A stretch of 64,000 bases of DNA, from NCBI RefSeq assembly GCF_000772085.1, contig NZ_CP009755.1, positions 992,001-1,056,000 on the forward strand, given 5' to 3'. The notes beneath the pieces are model-generated. The model searched no databases and had not been told where the DNA came from. It worked only from the letters and a program-made list of their open reading frames with translations. Positions within the stretch are counted from its first letter, which is position 1, and each line of letters begins with the position of its first letter. Below, one piece after another: positions 44,460-53,126 of the stretch. The position numbers and the translations under genes were made by a program. The DNA is from Curtobacterium sp. MR_MD2014 (GTDB lineage Bacteria; Actinomycetota; Actinomycetes; Actinomycetales; Microbacteriaceae).

Positions 44460-45755
44460 ATGAGGACCACACCACGACCGACGAGGGGCCGCGCGGCAGC
44501 GCTGCTCGCGACCGCGGCGGCCACCGCCCTCGTCCTGACCGGCTGCTCGAGCGGCAGCAGCGGCGCGACCGGCGGAGGGAACGGCAAGGTCGAGGGCACC
44601 ATCACCCTGCAGACCTGGGCGCTCACGCCGACCTACACGGACTACCTGCAGGGCGTCATCGACGGCTTCGAGCAGGAACACCCCGACGCGAAGGTGAAGC
44701 TGCAGGACCAGCCGGGCGACGGCTACGCGGACAAGGTGCTCAGCCAGGCGTCGTCGAACTCGCTGCCGGACGTCATCAACCTGCCGCCGGACATCGCGCT
44801 GCCGCTCGCGAAGCGCGGGTTCCTGCAGGACATCTCGAAGGACGACAGCACGCTGAGCAGCACGTACGTCGCCGGCGCGTTGGACTCGTACGAGTACAAG
44901 GGACTCGACGGCACCTACGGCTACCCCTGGTACCTCAACACCGACGTCGACTACTGGAACTCGACGATGTTCGCGAAGTGCGGGCTCGACGCGAACGACC
45001 CGCCGAAGACCACCGACGAGCTGTTCACGCAGGCGAAGACGATGCACGAGAAGTGCCCGGACGACTACCTGATGAGCCGGAAGCCCGGGCTCGGCGACTT
45101 CACGCTCGCCGGCGTCAAGGTGGTCAACGGGGACGGGACGAAGTTCACGTTCGCCGACTCGTCGAAGGCCGCCGACCTGATCGACCGGTACAGGACGGCG
45201 TACCAGGACGGCTACATGCCGTCGAACGTCCTCAACAGCGACTACCTCGGCAACTCGACGCTCTTCACGCAGGGCAAGGTCGCCTGGACCACCGGTGGTG
45301 CGACCGCGCTCGCCGACATGGAGAAGAGCAACCCGTCGCTCACGGGCAACGTCACCGTCAGCCCGGCGCTCGACACCCCGCCGCTGTACGTGCAGGGCCT
45401 GTCGGTGTCCAGCAAGTCGAAGCACCTCGCCACCGCCGAGGCGTTCGCGCAGTACATGACGAACGCGAAGAACCAGGAGGCGTTCGCCCACCAGGTGAAC
45501 ATCTTCCCGTCGACCGTCTCGTCGCAGTCCGACCCGTACTTCTCGAAGGACGACGGAACCGTGAACGGCAAGGCCCGCGTGCTCGCGAACGAGGCGCTCA
45601 AGGAGGCGAAGGTCCTCAACCCGGTCGAGGCGAACTCCGCGATGACGGACTTCCTCGACCAGCAGATCGCCCTCGCCATGAAGGGGCAGGTCTCGCCGGA
45701 GAAGGCCCTGCAGACCGCGCAGGACAAGATGAACTCGCTCCTGGCCAACGGCTGA
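44460..45755 (+). CDS. Sugar ABC transporter substrate-binding lipoprotein
   Basis: 431 residues. Lipoprotein signal with LTGC lipobox (Cys about residue 29), then an extracellular solute-binding protein 1-type fold (TLQTWALTPTYTDYLQG, YPWYLNTDVDYWN, ASAEAFAQYM-like C-terminal lobe). AGGAG 11 nt upstream. First gene of the glycan operon; the ligand is predicted to be an N-glycan-derived oligosaccharide from context. Confidence 0.93.
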   Translation: MRTTPRPTRGRAAALLATAAATALVLTGCSSGSSGATGGGNGKVEGTITLQTWALTPTYTDYLQGVIDGFEQEHPDAKVKLQDQPGDGYADKVLSQASSNSLPDVINLPPDIALPLAKRGFLQDISKDDSTLSSTYVAGALDSYEYKGLDGTYGYPWYLNTDVDYWNSTMFAKCGLDANDPPKTTDELFTQAKTMHEKCPDDYLMSRKPGLGDFTLAGVKVVNGDGTKFTFADSSKAADLIDRYRTAYQDGYMPSNVLNSDYLGNSTLFTQGKVAWTTGGATALADMEKSNPSLTGNVTVSPALDTPPLYVQGLSVSSKSKHLATAEAFAQYMTNAKNQEAFAHQVNIFPSTVSSQSDPYFSKDDGTVNGKARVLANEALKEAKVLNPVEANSAMTDFLDQQIALAMKGQVSPEKALQTAQDKMNSLLANG

Positions 45756-46627
45756 TGCGCGCCAACCGCTGGTTCACGCCCTGGCTGCTCGTCCTGCCGG
45801 CACTCGTCTGGCTCCTCGCGTTCAGCCTCTGGCCGTCGATCAACACCGTCCGGTTGTCGTTCACGAACGCCAGCCCGCTCGGGGGCGTGAGCCAGTGGGT
45901 GGGCGTCCGCAACTTCCAGACCCTGCTCGCCGACCCGCAGGTGTGGGAGGCGTTGCTCAACAGCGTCATCTACATGGCGATCTGCCTGCCGCTGCTCACC
46001 GTCCTGCCGCTGCTCATCGCGGTGCTCGTGCAGCAGAAGCTCCCCGGGATCGCGTTCTTCCGTACGGCGTACTACACGCCCGTGATCGCCTCGGCCGTCG
46101 TGGTCGGGCTCATCTGGACGTGGATCCTCGACGACCGCGGCGTGGTGAACGAGATCGTGAAGGCGCTCGGTGGCGCGGGCATCCCGTTCCTCACCGACCG
46201 GTGGCTGCTGCTCATCAGCGCGATCAGCCTGACGGTCTGGAAGGGCCTCGGCTACTACATGATCATCTTCCTCGCGGCGCTCGGGAACGTCGGCAAGGAC
46301 CTGCACGAGGCCGCCGCCCTCGACGGTGCCGGGTCGGTCCGCCGCTTCTGGTCCGTGACCATGCCCGGTGTCCGCGGCACCATGACGCTCGTCGGCATCC
46401 TGGTGTGCGTCAGCGCGCTCCGCGTGTTCAGCGAGCTCTACATCCTCACCAACGGCACCGGCGGACCCGGCGGGCAGGACAACTCGCTCGTCATGCTCAT
46501 CCAGCAGTACGCCCGCGGCTTCACCGGCAACCTCGGCTACGCGTCCGCGCTCAGCCTGCTGCTCTTCGTGGTGACGCTGGTGCCGATGCTCGCCCTGGCG
46601 CGCATGAACAGCAAGGCGGACAAGTGA
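45755..46627 (+). CDS. Sugar ABC transporter permease 1
   Basis: 290 residues, six membrane segments, MalF/UgpA-type. Carries the ATPase-coupling EAA loop EAAALDGAGSVRRFWSVTMP. ATG overlaps the stop of the binding-protein gene by 1 bp, and its own stop overlaps permease 2. Confidence 0.93.
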   Translation: MRANRWFTPWLLVLPALVWLLAFSLWPSINTVRLSFTNASPLGGVSQWVGVRNFQTLLADPQVWEALLNSVIYMAICLPLLTVLPLLIAVLVQQKLPGIAFFRTAYYTPVIASAVVVGLIWTWILDDRGVVNEIVKALGGAGIPFLTDRWLLLISAISLTVWKGLGYYMIIFLAALGNVGKDLHEAAALDGAGSVRRFWSVTMPGVRGTMTLVGILVCVSALRVFSELYILTNGTGGPGGQDNSLVMLIQQYARGFTGNLGYASALSLLLFVVTLVPMLALARMNSKADK

Positions 46628-47589
46628 CGAACACGACCAGCACCACGGAACCCGTGATCGGGGGCGCCGCCGGCGTCGCCGCACCCGCACCGGACGTGAC
46701 CGGCGCGACGGCACGCGGACGCGCCTCCGGACCGACACCGCGGAAGCGCCGCCGGGTCTGGGGCGTCATGTCCACCCGTGAGAAGGTCGTCCGCTACGTC
46801 CTGCTCGTGGTCGTCCTCTTCATCACGATCGGCCCGTTCCTCTGGCAGTTCTCCACCTCGCTCAAGGGTGCGGGCGAGGACATCTACACCGCGAACCCGT
46901 CGTTCATCCCGAGCGAGCCGACGTTCGACAACTACCTCAAGGTGGCGGCGGCGATCCCGGTCTTCCGGTACATCGGCAACTCGCTGCTCGTCGCCGCGAT
47001 CGACGTGTTCGGCAACATCGTGTTCGCCACCCTCGCCGGGTTCGCCCTCGCCCGCCTGCAGTGGCGCTTCCGGAAGCTCGTGCTCGGCCTCTTCCTGGCC
47101 ACCCTGGTGCTGCCGGGCGAGGCGACGATCATCAGCCAGTTCGTCACGGTCAAGGACCTCGGGCTCGCCGACAACCTGGTCGGCGTCGCGCTGCCGGGCA
47201 TGATCGCCGCACTCAACGTGCTGCTCATGTTCAACGCGTTCCGGCAGATCCCCGAGGAGATCGACCAGGCCGCGGTGGTGGACGGCGCGAACGCGATGCA
47301 GCGCCTCCGGTACATCTCCCTGCCCGCCGTGCAGGGGACCATCGCGGTGATCGCGATCTTCTCGTTCATCGGTGCGTGGGACGACTTCCTCTGGCCGCTC
47401 ATCGTGCTGCAGTCGCCCGAGAACCTCACGCTGACGGTGGGACTCCAGTACCTGCAGGGCACGTTCGCGACCGACCAGCGCATGATCGCCGCCGGCACCA
47501 TGATCGCCTTCATCCCGATCGCCGTGATCTTCGCCGTCCTGCAGCGCTTCTTCTTCAAGGGCGTCGAAGAGGGCGGGGTGAAGGGCTGA
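46624..47589 (+). CDS. Sugar ABC transporter permease 2
   Basis: 321 residues, MalG/UgpE-type, with EAA loop IDQAAVVDGANAMQRLRYISLP. The first roughly 45 residues are a cytoplasmic Ala/Thr/Pro-rich extension before the first membrane helix. GTG start overlaps permease 1 by 4 bp. No ATPase gene is present in the locus, so a shared MsmK-type ATPase elsewhere is expected. Confidence 0.93.
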   Translation: MTNTTSTTEPVIGGAAGVAAPAPDVTGATARGRASGPTPRKRRRVWGVMSTREKVVRYVLLVVVLFITIGPFLWQFSTSLKGAGEDIYTANPSFIPSEPTFDNYLKVAAAIPVFRYIGNSLLVAAIDVFGNIVFATLAGFALARLQWRFRKLVLGLFLATLVLPGEATIISQFVTVKDLGLADNLVGVALPGMIAALNVLLMFNAFRQIPEEIDQAAVVDGANAMQRLRYISLPAVQGTIAVIAIFSFIGAWDDFLWPLIVLQSPENLTLTVGLQYLQGTFATDQRMIAAGTMIAFIPIAVIFAVLQRFFFKGVEEGGVKG

Positions 47590-48968
47590 TGCGCTTCGGT
47601 GTCAACCACACCCCGTCGGTCGGCTGGTTCCACTCGTGGCTCGACTTCTCGCCGGCGGACACCGCGCGGGACATGGAGCAGATCGCCTCGCTCGGTGCCG
47701 ACCACGTGCGGATCTTCCCGCTGTGGCCGGTCGTCCAGCCGAACCGGACGCTCATCCGGGAGGCGGCGCTGCGCGACGTCGCCACCGTCGTCGACATCGC
47801 CGGCTCCTTCGGGCTCGACGTGAACGTCGACGCGCTGCAGGGGCACCTGTCGAGCTTCGACTTCGTGCCGTCGTGGCTCGACAGCTGGCACCGCCGGAAC
47901 ATGTTCACCGATCCGGACGTGGTCGCGTCGACGGCCGCGTACGTCGAGGCACTCGCCGCGGCGGTCGCCGACAAGCCGAACCTGCTCGGCATCTCGATCG
48001 GCAACGAGGTCAACCAGTTCGCGCACGCACCGCACCCCGCACCGCACGACATCACCGCGGAACAGGGACACGCGTGGGCCGCGGCGATGGTCGCGGCGGC
48101 GCGGCGCGGGCTGTCCGGTGGGTCCACGGTCGGGTCGTCCGCCGGCCGGGAGGCACCACCCGCGTCCGCCTCGTCGGCTCCTGCCGCCCCCGGGTCGCGT
48201 CCTGCGCCGCTGGTCACCGTCGCGCAGTACGACGCGGCCTGGTACGACGACACGCAGCCCTTCGGTCCGGCCCACGCGGCGGATCACGGCGACGCGACGG
48301 TCACGCACTCGTGGGTGTTCAACGGGTCCGCGGCCCTGCACGGCGCACTCGGCGCCGGGTCGGTGCGGCACGGGGAGTACCTGCTCCAGCTCGCCGCGGC
48401 CTGGAACCGTGAGCCCGGTCGACCGAACTGGCTGCAGGAGGTCGGCGCCCCGACGAACGTCGTCGACCCGGCCGACGCCGCCGCGTTCACCGACCGGACC
48501 ATCCGGCACGTCGCCGGCGCCCAGGACCTGCTCGGGGTGACCTGGTGGTGCTCGCACGACGTCGCACGGTCGCTCGCCGACTTCCCGGAGCTCGAGTACG
48601 ACCTCGGGCTGTTCACGAACGACGGCCGGCTGAAGCCCGCGGGCGAGGCGTTCGCCGCCCTGGCCCGGACCGGTCTGCCCGCCCCCGCGGCGCCGCCGAC
48701 CACCGCGGTCGTGCTGGACGACGTGCTCCCGGACGGCTCGCCCCGGTACGGGGTGCGTGCGGACTGCGCCCCCGGTGGCCGGTTCGCGGCCGCGTGGCTC
48801 GCGTGCGCCGAGTCCGCCACGGACGGCCGCGGACCCCAGGTCGTGCTGCGCTCCCGGCTGCCCGACACCGCGCACACCGCGGCCAGGGGCATCAGGAGCA
48901 CCGTGGAGGTGCCGGACGACCTCGCCGGCACCGCGCTGTCGATCGCCCACCCCGCGACGATGCCCTGA
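47589..48968 (+). CDS. Cytoplasmic GH5-like glycosidase, probable beta-mannosidase
   Basis: 459 residues without signal peptide. A TIM-barrel GH-A enzyme: RFGVNHTPSVGW start, GADHVRIFPLWP, acid/base Glu140 in GNEVN, and nucleophile Glu284 in WLQEVGAP. Size, N-terminus and neighbours fit the GH5_18 type, which splits Man-beta-1,4-GlcNAc; subfamily is inferred. A roughly 35-residue Ser/Ala/Pro stretch (about 174-208) interrupts the barrel. The ATG overlaps the permease stop by 1 bp. Confidence 0.8.
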   Translation: MRFGVNHTPSVGWFHSWLDFSPADTARDMEQIASLGADHVRIFPLWPVVQPNRTLIREAALRDVATVVDIAGSFGLDVNVDALQGHLSSFDFVPSWLDSWHRRNMFTDPDVVASTAAYVEALAAAVADKPNLLGISIGNEVNQFAHAPHPAPHDITAEQGHAWAAAMVAAARRGLSGGSTVGSSAGREAPPASASSAPAAPGSRPAPLVTVAQYDAAWYDDTQPFGPAHAADHGDATVTHSWVFNGSAALHGALGAGSVRHGEYLLQLAAAWNREPGRPNWLQEVGAPTNVVDPADAAAFTDRTIRHVAGAQDLLGVTWWCSHDVARSLADFPELEYDLGLFTNDGRLKPAGEAFAALARTGLPAPAAPPTTAVVLDDVLPDGSPRYGVRADCAPGGRFAAAWLACAESATDGRGPQVVLRSRLPDTAHTAARGIRSTVEVPDDLAGTALSIAHPATMP

Positions 48969-49034
48969 CCCCGGCCCACCACGACACACCGCCCCGCCCG
49001 ACCACGCCCCGATCCGTCCACCCGGAAGGACCCC

Positions 49035-52000
49035 ATGCACGACGACATCCCCCTCACCACCGGACGCGCCCGACGGGTCCTCGACGAGCGGATCCTGCCC
49101 GCGGTGCACGCGACCGCGGTGCCGCTCGGAGCCGCCTGGCACGAGCTGCCCGGTGAGCCGGTCCCGCCCGCCGCCGGTCTGCAGCTCGACTTCACGCCGT
49201 ACGAGGTGGGGACGCCGTGGGGCGCGGCCTGGGGCACGACGTGGTTCCGGCTGTCCGGCACGATCCCGCAGGAGTACGCCGGGCAGCGCGTGGAGGCGGT
49301 GATCGACCTCGGCTTCGACGAGAACATGCCCGGGTTCCAGTGCGAGGGGCTCGTGTACCTGGCCGACGGCACGCCGGTGAAGTCGATCAACCCGCGGAAC
49401 CAGTGGGTGCTCGTCACCGAGCGGGCCGAGGGCGGCGAGACCGTCGAGCTCTTCGTCGAGGCCGCGTCGAACCCGGTGCTGCTCGACTACCACCCCTTCC
49501 TGCCGACGCAGGAGGGCGACGTGCAGACCTCGTCGTCGAAGCGGCTGTACACGAGCCGCCGGATGGACCTCGCGGTGTTCGCGTCCGAGGTGCACGACCT
49601 GTCGCTCGACCTCGAGGTCCTCCTCGAACTCCAGGCCCAGCTGCCCGACGGCCCGCGGCGGATGCGGATCCTGCAGGCACTCGACGACGCCCTCGACCGG
49701 CTCGACCTCCAGCACATCGTCGGGACGGCAGCGGACGCCCGCGCCGCACTCGCCGACGTGCTCGCCGCGCCCGCAGCGGCCTCGGCGCACACGATCTCGG
49801 CGATCGGGCACGCACACATCGACTCCGCGTGGCTGTGGCCCGTCCGCGAGACGATCCGGAAGGTCGCCAGGACGACCTCGACGATGACCGAGCTCATCGA
49901 CCAGACCGACGACTTCCTCTACGGCATGTCGAGCGCGCAGCAGTACGCCTGGATCAAGGAGCACCGGCCCGAGGTCTACGCGAGGGTGCAGGCCGCGGTC
50001 GAGGCGGGTCGCTTCCTGCCCCTCGGCGGCATGTGGGTCGAGTCCGACACCGTGATGCCGACGGGCGAGAGCATCGTGCGGCAGTTCTCGCAGGGACAGC
50101 GGTTCTTCGAGCGGGAGTTCGGCATCCGGCCGAAGGGCGTCTGGCTGCCGGACAGCTTCGGGTACTCGCCGGCGCTGCCGCAGCTCATGCGCCGCGCGGG
50201 CTTCGAGTGGTTCTTCACCCAGAAGATCTCGTGGAACCAGGTGAACAAGTTCCCGCACCACACCTTCCTCTGGGAGGGCATCGACGGGTCGCGGGTCTTC
50301 TCGCACTTCCCGTCCATGGACACCTACAACTCCCGGCTCTCCGGGGAGGAGGTCGCGAAGGCCTCCCGCCAGTTCCGTGAGAACCGCCTCGCCACGGGGT
50401 CGATCGCCCCGGTCGGGTGGGGTGACGGTGGCGGGGGCACGACGCGCGAGATGACCGGCACGGCCGAACGCCTCGCCGACCTCGAGGGCAGCGCGAAGGT
50501 CCGGTGGGAGCACCCGGACGCGTTCTTCGACCGGGCGAAGTCGGAGCTGCCGGACCCGCCGGTGTGGGTGGGGGAGCTGTACCTCGAGCTGCACCGCGCC
50601 ACGCTCACCAGCCAGCACCAGACGAAGCAGGGCAACCGCCGGTGCGAGCAGCTGCTCATCGAGGCCGAGCTCTGGGCCACGACCGCCGCGGCACGCACCG
50701 GGTTCGTGTACCCGTACGACGAGCTCGACGCGCTCTGGCAGCAGGTCCTCCTGCAGCAGTTCCACGACATCCTCCCCGGCACCTCGATCGCCTGGGTGCA
50801 CCGCGAGGCGGTCGCGAAGTACGCGGAGACGGCCGCAGCCCTGACCGCGATCATCGAGGACGCGCTGTCGGCACTCGCCGGCCCCGGGACGGAGACCGTC
50901 GTCGTCAACCCGGCCCCGGTCCTCCAGGCCGGTGCTCCCGTGCAGGGTGCGCTCCCGGCGACCGACGTGCCCACCGCGGAGCCGGTCTCGCTGGCCCAGC
51001 AGGACGGCGGGTACGTGCTCACCAACGACCTGGTGCGGATCGTCGTGACCGCACAGGGGCTCGTCACGAGCGCCGTCGACCTGGCCACCGGACGCGACGC
51101 GATCGCCCCGGGGCAGGCCGCGAACCTGCTGCAGCTGCACCAGGACTTCCCGAACATGTGGGACGCGTGGGACGTCGACCGGTACTACCGGAACCGGGTC
51201 GAGGACCTGGTCTCCGTCGACTCGCTCGACGCATCGGTCGACGCCGCCGGTATCGCGCGCATCGTCGTGTCGCGCTCGTTCGGAGACTCCACCGTCACGC
51301 AGGAGATCGTGCTCGCGCCCGGTTCCCGCACGCTCGAGTTCGACCAGACGACCGACTGGCACGAGACCGAGAAGTTCCTCAAGGTGGCGTTCCCGCTCGA
51401 CGTCCGCGCCGAGCACACGGTCGCCGAGACGCAGTTCGGCGCGCAGAAGCGCGTCACGCACACGAACACCTCGTGGGAGGCCGCGAAGTTCGAGACGTCG
51501 ATGCACCGCTACGTGCTGGTGGAGGAGCCCGGGTTCGGGGTCGCCCTCGTGAACTCGTCCATCCACGGCTTCGACACCACCCGTGACGCCGTCGACGGCC
51601 ACGTCACCACCACCGTCCGGCTCTCGCTGCTCCGCGCACCGCGCTTCCCCGACCCGGAGACCGACCAGGGCGTGCAGACCCACCGGTACGGCATCGTCGT
51701 CGGGACGGACCAGCTCGGCGCGACCGCGGCCGGCATCGTGATGAACGCCCCGGCACGGCGCCTCACGGGCGCCCACGGGTTCGAGCCGCTCGTGCAGGTG
51801 TCGGGCGACGTCGTGCTGTCGAGCGTCAAGCTCGCCGACGACCGCTCGGGCGACCTGGTCGTCCGCGTGTACGAGCCGAGCGGGCGGCGGGGGACCGGCG
51901 GCATCGCCGTGGCCGAGCCCGGCGTCTTCGGCGACCCGGTCGAGGTGACGCTGCTCGAGGAGGTCGACGACGCCCTGCCGGGCGTCGCCGCGCTCACCGA

Positions 52001-52064
52001 CGGTGTCGCGGCCTTCCCGGTCGACGCGTACGAGGTCCGGACCTTCCGCTACCCGCGCGCCTGA
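49035..52064 (+). CDS. Alpha-mannosidase, GH38
   Basis: 1009 residues, no signal peptide, thus cytoplasmic. Zinc-binding HAHIDSAWLW (about residue 259) and the nucleophile region WLPDSFGYS (Asp near 373) are intact; the helical middle and the C-terminal beta-sandwich domains (GH38C) follow. Removes alpha-1,2/1,3/1,6-linked mannose from oligosaccharides. Start ATG 66 nt after the GH5 gene, with GGAAGGA as ribosome binding site. Confidence 0.93.
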   Translation: MHDDIPLTTGRARRVLDERILPAVHATAVPLGAAWHELPGEPVPPAAGLQLDFTPYEVGTPWGAAWGTTWFRLSGTIPQEYAGQRVEAVIDLGFDENMPGFQCEGLVYLADGTPVKSINPRNQWVLVTERAEGGETVELFVEAASNPVLLDYHPFLPTQEGDVQTSSSKRLYTSRRMDLAVFASEVHDLSLDLEVLLELQAQLPDGPRRMRILQALDDALDRLDLQHIVGTAADARAALADVLAAPAAASAHTISAIGHAHIDSAWLWPVRETIRKVARTTSTMTELIDQTDDFLYGMSSAQQYAWIKEHRPEVYARVQAAVEAGRFLPLGGMWVESDTVMPTGESIVRQFSQGQRFFEREFGIRPKGVWLPDSFGYSPALPQLMRRAGFEWFFTQKISWNQVNKFPHHTFLWEGIDGSRVFSHFPSMDTYNSRLSGEEVAKASRQFRENRLATGSIAPVGWGDGGGGTTREMTGTAERLADLEGSAKVRWEHPDAFFDRAKSELPDPPVWVGELYLELHRATLTSQHQTKQGNRRCEQLLIEAELWATTAAARTGFVYPYDELDALWQQVLLQQFHDILPGTSIAWVHREAVAKYAETAAALTAIIEDALSALAGPGTETVVVNPAPVLQAGAPVQGALPATDVPTAEPVSLAQQDGGYVLTNDLVRIVVTAQGLVTSAVDLATGRDAIAPGQAANLLQLHQDFPNMWDAWDVDRYYRNRVEDLVSVDSLDASVDAAGIARIVVSRSFGDSTVTQEIVLAPGSRTLEFDQTTDWHETEKFLKVAFPLDVRAEHTVAETQFGAQKRVTHTNTSWEAAKFETSMHRYVLVEEPGFGVALVNSSIHGFDTTRDAVDGHVTTTVRLSLLRAPRFPDPETDQGVQTHRYGIVVGTDQLGATAAGIVMNAPARRLTGAHGFEPLVQVSGDVVLSSVKLADDRSGDLVVRVYEPSGRRGTGGIAVAEPGVFGDPVEVTLLEEVDDALPGVAALTDGVAAFPVDAYEVRTFRYPRA

Positions 52065-52150
52065 GACCCCCGCCGCCGGGGGTTCGGGATCCCCAGCGGC
52101 GGTCCCCGGTCGGCACCGGTCGACCGGTCCACCACTCGATGAGGAGTGAC

Positions 52151-53113
52151 ATGAAGCAGTCCGTGAAGATCGGCATCGTGGCGGCGCTCGCCGCGATGCT
52201 CGCAGCACCGATGGTGCCGGCCGCAGCGTCGGCGGCACCGTCCCCGACCGGCCTCTCCCACGGGGTCGGCGCGTACCACGGCGTCGGCCACGGGAAGCAG
52301 CCGCACGACGTCCCCACGAAGGACGGCCCGACGAGCATCGCCTACGTCGAGGTCAACAACGACCAGCTCGCGAACGTCGGCCGCTACCGGCTCGCGAACG
52401 GCGCGAACGCCTTCGACGTGGCGATCATCTTCGCCGCGAACATCAACCGCGACGCGGACGGCAACGCGGTGCTGTACGCCAACGAGAACGTGCAGCGCAC
52501 CCTCGACGACGCCGCCACGCAGATCCGGCCGCTGCAGGCGAAGGGCATCAAGGTGTCGCTGTCGATCCTCGGCAACCACCAGGGCACCGGCATCGCGAAC
52601 TTCCCGACGCAGGCCGCCGCCGAGGACTTCGCGGCCCAGGTCTCCGCGACCGTCGCGGAGTACGGCCTCGACGGGGTCGACCTCGACGACGAGTACTCCG
52701 ACTACGGCACGGACGGCACCCCGCAGCCGAACCAGCAGTCGATCGGCTGGCTCGTCAGCGCCCTGCGCGCCGACATGCCCGACAAGCTCGTCTCGTTCTA
52801 CGACATCGGCCCGGCGTCCGACGCCCTGTCGTCGTCGAGCAGCGCGATCGGTTCCCAGCTCGACTACGCCTGGAACCCCTACTACGGCACGTACTCGGCG
52901 CCGTCGATCCCGGGGCTCGGCAAGGACCGGCTCTCGGCGGCGGCGGTCGACATCCAGAACACCCCGCAGTCGACGGCGGTGTCGCTCGCGCAGCGCTCGA
53001 AGGCCGACGGGTACGGCGTCTTCATGACGTACAACCTGCCGGACGGCGACGTCAGCGGGTACGTGTCCGGGCTGACGAACGTGCTGTACGGGCAGAGCAC
53101 GACCCACGAGTGA
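52151..53113 (+). CDS. Secreted endo-beta-N-acetylglucosaminidase, EndoH-like (GH18)
   Basis: 320 residues, signal peptide (VKIGIVAALAAMLAAP... cut near ASA-AP, residue 28). The mature part closely parallels Streptomyces EndoH: TSIAYVEVNNDQLANVGRY, FDVAIIFAANINRDADGN, QIRPLQAKGIKVSLSILGNH and the catalytic LDGVDLDDEYSDYG (Asp179, Glu181 matching EndoH Asp130/Glu132). Cuts between the two GlcNAc of high-mannose N-glycans on glycoproteins outside the cell. ATG at 52151 is preferred over 52139 because GAGGAG sits 4 nt before it. Confidence 0.95.
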   Translation: MKQSVKIGIVAALAAMLAAPMVPAAASAAPSPTGLSHGVGAYHGVGHGKQPHDVPTKDGPTSIAYVEVNNDQLANVGRYRLANGANAFDVAIIFAANINRDADGNAVLYANENVQRTLDDAATQIRPLQAKGIKVSLSILGNHQGTGIANFPTQAAAEDFAAQVSATVAEYGLDGVDLDDEYSDYGTDGTPQPNQQSIGWLVSALRADMPDKLVSFYDIGPASDALSSSSSAIGSQLDYAWNPYYGTYSAPSIPGLGKDRLSAAAVDIQNTPQSTAVSLAQRSKADGYGVFMTYNLPDGDVSGYVSGLTNVLYGQSTTHE

Positions 53114-53126
53114 GGACGACCGACCG

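Noticed and set aside
46932..52238. 1768-residue open frame on the minus strand across the glycan genes
   Set aside because: It is antisense to the ABC permease, GH5 and GH38 genes, all of which have family motifs; long antisense frames are expected at this GC content.
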